Shown piece by piece: positions 1-5,284 of a stretch of 5,284 nucleotides of DNA. The position numbers were made by a program, and so were the translations under genes. This stretch comes from Bacteroidales bacterium (GTDB taxonomy: Bacteria; Bacteroidota; Bacteroidia; Bacteroidales; VadinHA17). Each line of letters starts with the position of its first letter. Positions within the stretch are counted from its first letter, which is position 1. Location: positions 1 to 5,284 of the forward strand of contig JALOMM010000138.1 in the NCBI GenBank assembly GCA_025455535.1, read 5' to 3'. The notes under the pieces are model-generated. The model did not search any database, had not been told where the DNA came from, and saw only the letters and a program-made list of their open reading frames with translations.

Positions 1-640
1 CATCCAGCCTCTCCCTTAGCCGGTCGGAGATCCTCTTGCGCCTGGTCTCCCTGTCAAAGAAAATCCCGGTGACAAGCGGGTTCTCAACAGGGAAAGGTTT
101 ATCGTCAACGGGGTGCTGCGTGTAATAATCTGCTATCTCTATAGCCCTCACCGCCCTCTTCACAGTGTCAACATCAGTCCTGTTATGAAGACTCTTATAC
201 TGTGACAGTATCTCCGTCAGCTCCTCAAGCGACCGGCCGGCCAGCAAGCTCCGCAACCTATCATTCACCGGTACCTGTATGAGCCTGTAGCCGCTGACGA
301 TACTGTCAACATACATCCCCGAGCCGCCGCAGACCACCGGAAAGCTTCCGCGGGCAGTCATCTCATCAAAGACCCTGAGAAAATCGCGCTGGTACTCATA
401 TACATTATACCTGTAACCGGCATCAACGATATCCACCATATGAACCGGTACCCTTCGGCCGTCAACAAGATAGTCTGACAAGTCCTTCCCGGTGCCGATA
501 TCCATTCCGCGATAAACCTGCCGCGAGTCGGCACTGATCACCTCTCCTCCAAGCCTAACCGCAACCAGCGCCGCAAGCCTGGTCTTTCCCGTCGCTGTCG
601 GACCGGTGATTACCACAATATCGTGACCTGCTCTTGCCAT
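1..640 (-). CDS. miaA: tRNA dimethylallyltransferase, MiaA family (3' end beyond window)
   Basis: MiaA transfers a dimethylallyl group from DMAPP to N6 of adenosine 37 in tRNAs that read codons starting with U; it acts in the cytoplasm. The visible 213 residues start at the ATG ending at base 640, and an in-frame TAA at 647-649 just upstream rules out a longer N-terminus. Motifs seen: P-loop GPTATGKT (residues 13-20), the DSRQVYRGMDIGTGK block (38-52) with the Asp that serves as catalytic base in MiaA, VCGGSGMYVDS (103-113), DVDTVKRAVRAIEI (146-159), and RETRRKRISDRL near the edge, matching the family's late RI..R segment. About 90 C-terminal residues are probably missing. The protein is divergent: GTGKD replaces the usual GTAKP, GGS replaces GGT, and the usual DPxxAxxIxxND stretch is shortened. 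Family assignment is firm; identical substrate use is inferred. It is divergent to the YIP1-smpB genes. Confidence 0.9.
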   Translation of the reverse strand, partial: MARAGHDIVVITGPTATGKTRLAALVAVRLGGEVISADSRQVYRGMDIGTGKDLSDYLVDGRRVPVHMVDIVDAGYRYNVYEYQRDFLRVFDEMTARGSFPVVCGGSGMYVDSIVSGYRLIQVPVNDRLRSLLAGRSLEELTEILSQYKSLHNRTDVDTVKRAVRAIEIADYYTQHPVDDKPFPVENPLVTGIFFDRETRRKRISDRLRERLD

Positions 641-688
641 GAGAAATTAAAGATAGCTGAAAAGAGGTCACTGTAACTCAATTTTACT

Positions 689-696
689 TAATTTTG
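689..696 (+). promoter_or_regulatory. Candidate Bacteroidota -7 promoter element (TAATTTTG)
   Basis: TAATTTTG matches the Bacteroidota primary sigma factor -7 consensus TAnnTTTG at all six fixed positions. It lies 24 bases before the ATG at 721 in an AT-rich stretch, so a transcript would start around 700-705 with a short leader. No clear TTG of the -33 box is seen at the expected distance upstream, so the call rests on the -7 box and its position. It would drive the YIP1 gene and probably smpB. It also overlaps the TTG codon at 694-696, which argues against that codon as a translation start. Confidence 0.45.
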
Positions 697-720
697 CGGG
701 TTGTAAACGGCATACGGGTC

Positions 721-1302
721 ATGGACTTAAGGTTTCTCTATCAGCGCACAAAACACTTTATCATCAGCCCGGTCAAGGCATGGGAGGTGGTACACCGAGA
801 GAACAGGCCGATAAAGTATGTCAGAGGCAGTTACTTCATGCCGCTCATCATTCTTGTCTCGGTCAGTTCTCTGCTGGGGTCACTCTTCTTCATAAACAAC
901 ACCCTTAAGCCGATGTACTCGGTGCTTACGGGGATCAACACTTTCCTTTTCCTTTATATCGGAGTCTATGCCTCCGCCTTCATTGTCAATGAGATAACCA
1001 GGGCTCTCGATCTGGGCCATGAGTTCCTCACAGCCTTCAAGCTTGTAGCCTATTCATTGGCTCCAATCTTCCTTTCACTTACAGTAAGCAGGCTCTTCGA
1101 ATCACTCCTGTTCATCAATATCCTCGGACTCTATGGGTTATATATCTTCTGGACCGGAATGGAGAAGATGATCAATCCGCCCGAGCACAAGAAGCTCCCG
1201 ATGCTGATTGCCACAGTCATTTCAATGATAATCATATTTGGTTTGCTTCAGATCTTGCTGTCACGGCTGACAGAGACTGTTTACTTTGCCCTTTTTGCCT
1301 GA
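721..1302 (+). CDS. YIP1-family integral membrane protein, function unknown
   Basis: This 193-residue protein has a polar N-terminal segment (residues 1-36) followed by about five hydrophobic spans, near 38-58, 70-91, 104-122, 126-146 and 159-181. The N-terminus contains ISPVKAWEVVHRE (15-27), the pattern seen at the start of small bacterial YIP1-domain proteins, where a Ser-Pro...Trp...Glu motif precedes the first membrane span. It should sit in the cytoplasmic membrane; no catalytic motif is visible and no role is proposed. The reading frame also opens at a TTG at 694, but that codon lies inside the candidate -7 box and would add nine residues absent from the family pattern, so the ATG at 721 is preferred. 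smpB follows after eight bases, suggesting co-transcription. Membrane topology is clear; the YIP1 assignment comes from the motif and overall layout. Confidence 0.75.
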   Translation: MDLRFLYQRTKHFIISPVKAWEVVHRENRPIKYVRGSYFMPLIILVSVSSLLGSLFFINNTLKPMYSVLTGINTFLFLYIGVYASAFIVNEITRALDLGHEFLTAFKLVAYSLAPIFLSLTVSRLFESLLFINILGLYGLYIFWTGMEKMINPPEHKKLPMLIATVISMIIIFGLLQILLSRLTETVYFALFA

Positions 1303-1310
1303 CAGCGGTG

Positions 1311-1781
1311 ATGCGGACCGACACAAGCAATATCGTCATCAGGAACCGCAGGGCTTCACATGACTATGAGTTCCTTGAGAAGCTTATTGCCGGGATAAAG
1401 CTTACCGGGACAGAGATCAAATCAATACGGGCAGGCAAGGCTACCCTCACCGACTCATTCTGTGCATTCAGAGACGGAGAACTCTTCGTCACAGGCATGC
1501 ATATTTCAGAATACTACTGGGGCAATATCAACAACCATGACCCGCTTGGTGAACGCAAGCTGCTGCTGACAAAGAAGGAGCTGCGCAAGTGGGAAAGAAA
1601 AGTCAGTGAGACAGGACTGACAATTATTGTTACAAAGATCTTCATCAATCAGCGAGGGCTGGCTAAAGCAGAGATAGCGCTCGCAAAGGGCAAGAGACAG
1701 TATGACAAACGGGAAAACCTTAAGAAAAAGGACCATGACCGTGAGATGGATCATCATCTCAAAGCCAGAAACAGGCAATAA
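1311..1781 (+). CDS. smpB: SsrA-binding protein SmpB (trans-translation)
   Basis: SmpB binds tmRNA and carries it to ribosomes stalled without a stop codon, where tmRNA tags the nascent peptide for destruction. The product is 156 residues, normal for the family. It shows the N-terminal core RRASHDYEF (13-21), LTGTEIKSIRAGK (31-43) with the conserved GTE, HISEYYWGN (64-72), the NHDP..ERKLLL block (75-86), and the C-terminal AKGKRQYDKRE (125-135) leading into a basic tail. The family's tail inserts into the empty mRNA channel, and the DKR residues are present. Odd point: the usual RxRKLLL reads GERKLLL, losing the first Arg. A GTG directly precedes the ATG at 1311; ATG is chosen as the commoner codon and the difference is one residue. 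No Shine-Dalgarno is evident. It probably shares a transcript with the YIP1 gene and runs tail to tail into the LOG gene with eight bases between stops. The tmRNA gene itself is not in the window. Confidence 0.97.
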   Translation: MRTDTSNIVIRNRRASHDYEFLEKLIAGIKLTGTEIKSIRAGKATLTDSFCAFRDGELFVTGMHISEYYWGNINNHDPLGERKLLLTKKELRKWERKVSETGLTIIVTKIFINQRGLAKAEIALAKGKRQYDKRENLKKKDHDREMDHHLKARNRQ

Positions 1782-1811
1782 CCTGCTCCTTAGAAGTTCG
1801 GGCTGAGCAGG
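1782..1811. terminator. Candidate bidirectional hairpin at the convergent smpB/LOG junction
   Basis: CCTGCTC at 1782-1788 is the exact inverted complement of GAGCAGG at 1805-1811, giving a 7-bp stem with a 16-base loop. It begins right after the smpB stop codon and covers the last codons and stop of the leftward LOG gene. Its position suits a shared transcription end. Neither side has a good T-tract, and the loop is long, so it would be a weak intrinsic terminator at best. Confidence 0.3.
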
Positions 1812-2500
1812 AACCTCGAATAGAACTGATCGATATATGCCACAGCCTCTTCTGCTGTATCGACAACCCTGAAAAGATTCATATCCTCGGCAGAGATGTT
1901 GTGCTCTTCATTCAGCATCACATCTGTGACCCAGTCAAACAGGCCTGACCAGTATTTCTCGCCGACAAGTACTATCGGGAAGCGCCCTATCTTTTTTGTC
2001 TGAATGAGAGTAATAGCCTCAAACAGCTCATCAAATGTGCCGAAGCCTCCCGGAAGAACAATGAATCCCTGGGCGTACTTCATGAACATGACCTTGCGCA
2101 CGAAGAAATAATCGAATGTGATGATCTTGTCGCGGTCGATATAGGGATTGGGCTTCTGTTCGAAGGGGAGATCGATATTGATGCCTGCTGACTTACCGTT
2201 CCCTCTCTTGGCTCCCTTATTGGCAGCCTCCATGATACCCGGGCCGCCACCGGTTATCACACCGTATCCCTTCTGTACCAGCTGGAAGGCTATCTCCTCT
2301 GCAAGCTTATAATACTTGTTATTGAAGTGTGTCCGTGCGGAACCGAAAATTGCCACACTCGGACCTATCCTGGAAAGTTTCTCAAACCCTTCTACAAATT
2401 CGGCAATAATCTTGAATACCCGCCATGAATCCATCGTGTGTATCTCATTCCATGTCTTGGGTTCAAAGGCATCCTTTATCAGATCTGTAGTCTCATCCAT
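1790..2500 (-). CDS. LOG-family (TIGR00730) Rossmann-fold protein, probable nucleotide 5'-monophosphate phosphoribohydrolase
   Basis: Characterised LOG-family enzymes cut the N-glycosidic bond of nucleoside 5'-monophosphates, releasing ribose 5-phosphate and a free base; in plants this activates cytokinins, in bacteria a nucleotide salvage or clean-up role is more likely. The 236-residue product shows the family motifs in order: IFGSAR (51-56), GGGPGIMEAANKGAK (84-98), FVRKVMFMKYA (133-143) with the conserved Arg-Lys, and PGGFGTFDE (150-158), the PGGxGTxxE signature holding the catalytic Glu. An N-terminal extension of about 45 residues before the Rossmann core looks typical of Bacteroidota homologues as I remember them and supports the ATG ending at 2500; a second Met at residue 23 is a less likely start. 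It lies 35 bases downstream of uvrA on the same strand, with its own -7-like box in between. Family is certain; the natural substrate is inferred. Confidence 0.9.
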   Translation of the reverse strand: MDETTDLIKDAFEPKTWNEIHTMDSWRVFKIIAEFVEGFEKLSRIGPSVAIFGSARTHFNNKYYKLAEEIAFQLVQKGYGVITGGGPGIMEAANKGAKRGNGKSAGINIDLPFEQKPNPYIDRDKIITFDYFFVRKVMFMKYAQGFIVLPGGFGTFDELFEAITLIQTKKIGRFPIVLVGEKYWSGLFDWVTDVMLNEEHNISAEDMNLFRVVDTAEEAVAYIDQFYSRFLLSPNF

Positions 2501-2520
2501 AGGTTTAAGTTTGTCGTATT

Positions 2521-2528
2521 CAAATATA
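2521..2528 (-). promoter_or_regulatory. Candidate Bacteroidota -7 promoter element for the LOG gene (TATATTTG)
   Basis: Read on the minus strand, TATATTTG matches TAnnTTTG at all six fixed positions and lies 20 bases before the LOG gene ATG, much like the spacing of the box before the YIP1 gene. It sits in the 35-base gap after the uvrA stop codon. A -33 TTG at proper spacing is not evident; the nearest TTG (2556-2558) is 27 bases away, too far. If active, the LOG gene would be transcribed alone as well as by read-through from uvrA. Confidence 0.4.
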
Positions 2529-2535
2529 ATCTTTT

Positions 2536-5284
2536 CTAGTGTTTCAGCTCGGGCTCAAGAAATTTCCCGGTATGATTATCTTTAATCCTTATCAGGTCCT
2601 CAGGTTTTCCTGCAAACATTATCTCTCCTCCTCCCCGGCCCCCCTCTCTTCCGAGATCGACTATATAATCGGCCATTTTAATCACGTCCATGTTATGTTC
2701 TATGACAATTACGGTATTGCCTCTTTCCACAAGCCGGTCAAGCACTTCGAGCAACACCCTGACGTCATCAAAATGGAGTCCGGTGGTTGGTTCGTCAAGT
2801 ATATACAGTGTGCGGCCCGTGTCACGCCTGGCCAGCTCGGTAGCCAGCTTCACGCGCTGCGATTCTCCTCCCGACAGGGTTGTGGATGGCTGTCCAAGCC
2901 TGACATATCCGAGTCCCACATCATGCAGTGTCTTGATCTTATGATGTATTGACGGAATGCCTTTGAAAAACTCAACTGCGTCATCAATTGTCAGTTCGAG
3001 GACATCATTGACAGACCTCCCCTTGTATTTTACCTCCAGTGTCTCGCGGTTGTACCGTTTCCCTCCGCAATCAGGGCACATGACATACACATCGGGGAGA
3101 AAATTCATCTCGATGGTTTTTACCCCTGCCCCTTCACACCCCTCGCATCTGCCTCCGTGGGTGTTGAATGAAAAACGCCCGGCGCTGAATCCTCTGACCT
3201 TTGCATCGGGTGTCATGGCATAAAGATTACGGATATCTGTAAAGACCCCCGTGTATGTTGCAGGATTCGATCTTGGGGTGCGTCCTATGGGAGCCTGGTC
3301 GACCTCGATCACCTTGTCAATATTTTCTATCCCTGTTATCTCACCGTACGGGAGGGGTTTTCTTCCGGCACCGTGCAGTGTCCTTGCCAGCGCAGGATGA
3401 AGGGTATGGTTTATCAATGACGATTTTCCGCTCCCCGAGACACCGGTAATACATATGAATGTACCCAGGGGGAGGCTCATTGTGACCCCCTTCAGATTAT
3501 TGCCAGTGGCACCGCTGATTGTCAGTGTACGGCCGTTGCCTTCCCTCCGCTTATGAGGAGCAGCAATCTGAAGGCGGCCATCGAGATACTTTGCCGTAAG
3601 GGTGTCGCTGCCGAGAATATGGGCCGGTGACCCTTCGGCCACCACGACACCGCCGTGAACGCCGGCGCCGGGCCCCATGTCAATGATGTGATCAGCACTG
3701 ATGATCATCTCCCTGTCATGCTCTACCACTATCACCGAGTTGCCTGCGTCGCGCAGGTTGCGGAGTGCCGCAATCAGCCTGCGGTTATCACGCTGGTGTA
3801 ACCCTATGCTGGGCTCATCGAGGATGTAAAGGACGTTGACAAGCTTTGACCCTATCTGTGTTGCCAGCCTGATACGCTGGCTCTCTCCTCCTGAAAGTGT
3901 CCTCGCACCTCTGTTCAGAGAAAGATAATCAAGCCCGACGTCAAGCAGAAAACCCAGCCTTGAACGTATCTCCTTAAGTATTTCCGAAGCTATTTTCTTC
4001 TGCCTGTCAGTCATCTCGCCGGAGGCGGAGTCAAGGAAGAGCTTCAGCTCAGCAAGGTCCATCGATGCCAGCTCTCCTATATTCCTGTTTGCGATGCGGA
4101 ACCATAGTGCTTCCTTCTTCAGCCTGGTACCGTTACACTCAGGACATATACTGTACTGAATGTACTGCTCCTTTCCCCGGGTGCCGGACTTGCGTCCGTT
4201 CACCGCCTCCTGGTTGCCGACATAATTCACGACACCTTCAAAGGTCATGAAATAATTTGAGGTGACCCCCAGGGGGGTATTCGATAACTTGAGTACCTCG
4301 TCAGAACCAAAAAATATTTTGTTAAGCGCCTCGGCAGGGATCTCCTTTACAGGTGTGTCAATTGTGAAATCATATTTTTCTGCAAGGGCTTCTATCATCC
4401 AGAATATCCAGATATTGCGGTATTTCCCTACAGGCTCTATCCCTCCCTTGCGGATACTTAGTTCAGGGTCAGGCATCATGCGGGTTATATCGACCTCGGA
4501 TATTTCTCCCAGCCCGTTGCAGTGAGGGCAGGCACCCTGCGGGGAGTTGAAAGAGAAGGTATGAGGGGCAGGCTCATTGTAGGAGATTCCGGTCACAGGA
4601 CACATCAGGTGGCGACTGTAATACCGGTGTGAATTTTCATCTGCATCAAGCACCATCATCACACCGTCACCCTGATCAAGGGCCAGCCTGACAGCATCAT
4701 GCAGCCTCTTCTCCGTGACATGACCAGCCTGAAACTTGTCAATAACAAGTTCGATGAAGTGCGACTTGTACCTGTCAAGCTTGAGCCCCGGAGTGATCTC
4801 CCTTATCTCTCCGTTAATGCGGGCATGAAGGAAACCCTTTCTCCTCAGCTGTTCGAACAGCTCCTTGTAATGACCCTTCCTTCCCTTGACAACCGGGGCC
4901 AGGATATAGACACGCTTGCTGTCATAGAGCGAAGCTATGAGGTCAAGAATCTGGTTATCAGTGTATCTGACCATCTTCTCGCCCGAGGCATATGAATAGG
5001 CATCACCCGCCCTCGCAAAAAGAAGCCGAAGGAAGTCATATATCTCGGTGATTGTGCCAACGGTCGACCTTGGGTTCTTGTTTGTTGTCTTCTGTTCGAT
5101 AGAGATGACGGGGCTCAGTCCTGTAATCCTGTCAACATCCGGGCGCTCCATCCCTCCCAGGAACTGCCGGGCATACGCTGAAAGGGTCTCCATGTAGCGG
5201 CGCTGACCCTCGGCATAGATGGTGTCAAAGGCAAGAGATGACTTGCCACTTCCGCTGAGCCCGGTTATGACAACGAGCTCGTTA
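2536..5284 (-). CDS. uvrA: Excinuclease ABC subunit A, UvrA (5' end beyond window)
   Basis: UvrA is the damage-sensing ABC ATPase of nucleotide excision repair; as a dimer it loads UvrB on DNA lesions. The visible 915 residues run to the right edge and lack only the first 20-30, since the frame opens with NELVVITGLSGSGKSS just after the window begins. The ATG ending at 5193 is an internal Met within RRYMETLSAYARQF, not the start. Seen in order (visible numbering): Walker A I GLSGSGKSS (8-16); UvrB-binding region with VKGRKGHYKE (132-141); a zinc site (228-255); insertion domain with CPEC (380-383); signature LSGGESQR (463-470) and Walker B LYILDEPSIGLHQ (485-497); Walker A II GVSGSGKSS (614-622); zinc site Cys713, 716, 736, 739; signature II (803-810); and Walker B II LYILDEPTTGLH (826-837). 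Both ATP sites look intact. In the first zinc site the usual CPxC reads CPVT, a Cys-to-Thr change. The LOG gene follows after 35 bases. Confidence 0.98.
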   Translation of the reverse strand, partial: NELVVITGLSGSGKSSLAFDTIYAEGQRRYMETLSAYARQFLGGMERPDVDRITGLSPVISIEQKTTNKNPRSTVGTITEIYDFLRLLFARAGDAYSYASGEKMVRYTDNQILDLIASLYDSKRVYILAPVVKGRKGHYKELFEQLRRKGFLHARINGEIREITPGLKLDRYKSHFIELVIDKFQAGHVTEKRLHDAVRLALDQGDGVMMVLDADENSHRYYSRHLMCPVTGISYNEPAPHTFSFNSPQGACPHCNGLGEISEVDITRMMPDPELSIRKGGIEPVGKYRNIWIFWMIEALAEKYDFTIDTPVKEIPAEALNKIFFGSDEVLKLSNTPLGVTSNYFMTFEGVVNYVGNQEAVNGRKSGTRGKEQYIQYSICPECNGTRLKKEALWFRIANRNIGELASMDLAELKLFLDSASGEMTDRQKKIASEILKEIRSRLGFLLDVGLDYLSLNRGARTLSGGESQRIRLATQIGSKLVNVLYILDEPSIGLHQRDNRRLIAALRNLRDAGNSVIVVEHDREMIISADHIIDMGPGAGVHGGVVVAEGSPAHILGSDTLTAKYLDGRLQIAAPHKRREGNGRTLTISGATGNNLKGVTMSLPLGTFICITGVSGSGKSSLINHTLHPALARTLHGAGRKPLPYGEITGIENIDKVIEVDQAPIGRTPRSNPATYTGVFTDIRNLYAMTPDAKVRGFSAGRFSFNTHGGRCEGCEGAGVKTIEMNFLPDVYVMCPDCGGKRYNRETLEVKYKGRSVNDVLELTIDDAVEFFKGIPSIHHKIKTLHDVGLGYVRLGQPSTTLSGGESQRVKLATELARRDTGRTLYILDEPTTGLHFDDVRVLLEVLDRLVERGNTVIVIEHNMDVIKMADYIVDLGREGGRGGGEIMFAGKPEDLIRIKDNHTGKFLEPELKH

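Noticed and set aside
648..655. TATCTTTA on the minus strand upstream of miaA as a -7 promoter box
   Set aside because: It misses the final G of TAnnTTTG, lies only seven bases from the ATG, and the nearest TTG (679-681) is 23 bases away, longer than usual; too weak to list.
1506..1778. 90-codon minus-strand frame opposite smpB
   Set aside because: Shadow of the conserved smpB frame, with no motif or start context of its own.
2316..2585. 89-codon plus-strand frame spanning the LOG-uvrA gap
   Set aside because: It runs opposite both conserved genes and has no family resemblance; its existence is explained by antisense openness.
2539..2952. 137-codon open frame on the plus strand inside uvrA, and several shorter ones to 4995
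   Set aside because: They lie wholly opposite the well-conserved uvrA coding sequence, show no recognisable motif and are rich in Ser, Pro and Cys as expected of antisense shadows.
4265..4278. ACCCCC-A-GGGGGGT palindrome within uvrA as a regulatory site or hairpin
   Set aside because: It encodes part of the insertion domain (TPLGV), has essentially no loop and no partner copies; coincidental codon use is the simpler reading.
5191..5193. ATG as the start of uvrA, giving an 885-residue protein
   Set aside because: The frame stays open to the window edge and encodes the Walker A motif GLSGSGKSS upstream; without it the first ATPase site would be lost, so this Met is internal.
1..5284. Mobile element, CRISPR array, tRNA/rRNA gene, defence or phage module
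   Set aside because: The genes are compact housekeeping families with gaps of 80 bases or less, and I saw no direct-repeat arrays, terminal inverted repeats, transposase motifs or cloverleaf sequences.

Overview
The window (5,284 bases, moderate GC) looks like ordinary chromosomal DNA from a member of the Bacteroidota. Three things suggest this. Two intergenic spots upstream of start codons match the Bacteroidota -7 promoter consensus TAnnTTTG exactly (689-696 on +, 2521-2528 on -). No gene has a clear Shine-Dalgarno sequence before its start. The proteins (a MiaA variant with a GTGKD motif, a small YIP1-type membrane protein, SmpB, a LOG/TIGR00730 protein and UvrA) resemble Bacteroidota versions as far as I remember them. 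Order or genus cannot be fixed from this sequence alone.

Layout: (1) 1-640, minus strand, the first 213 residues of a MiaA-like tRNA dimethylallyltransferase whose C-terminal part lies beyond the left edge. (2) 641-720, a short divergent intergenic region with a candidate promoter for the rightward genes. (3) 721-1302, plus strand, a 193-residue YIP1-family membrane protein. (4) 1311-1781, plus strand, smpB, eight bases after the previous stop and probably in the same transcript. (5) 1782-1811, an inverted repeat at the tail-to-tail junction, a possible shared terminator. (6) 1790-2500, minus strand, a LOG-family (TIGR00730) nucleotide 5'-monophosphate phosphoribohydrolase-like protein. (7) 2501-2535, a short gap with a candidate promoter for that gene. 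(8) 2536 to the right edge, minus strand, uvrA, nearly complete but missing its extreme N-terminus.

Functionally this is a housekeeping neighbourhood: tRNA A37 modification (MiaA), rescue of stalled ribosomes (SmpB with tmRNA), nucleotide excision repair (UvrA) and probable nucleotide clean-up (LOG protein). The genes form three transcription directions and not one pathway: miaA leftward, YIP1-smpB rightward, and uvrA-LOG leftward, converging on smpB. I found no mobile element, CRISPR array, tRNA, rRNA, phage gene or defence system, and no sign of a new biological system. The points worth a second look are small: a Cys-to-Thr change in a UvrA zinc site, a divergent MiaA, start-site corrections, two -7-like promoters, a convergent hairpin, and a missing arginine in a conserved SmpB motif.
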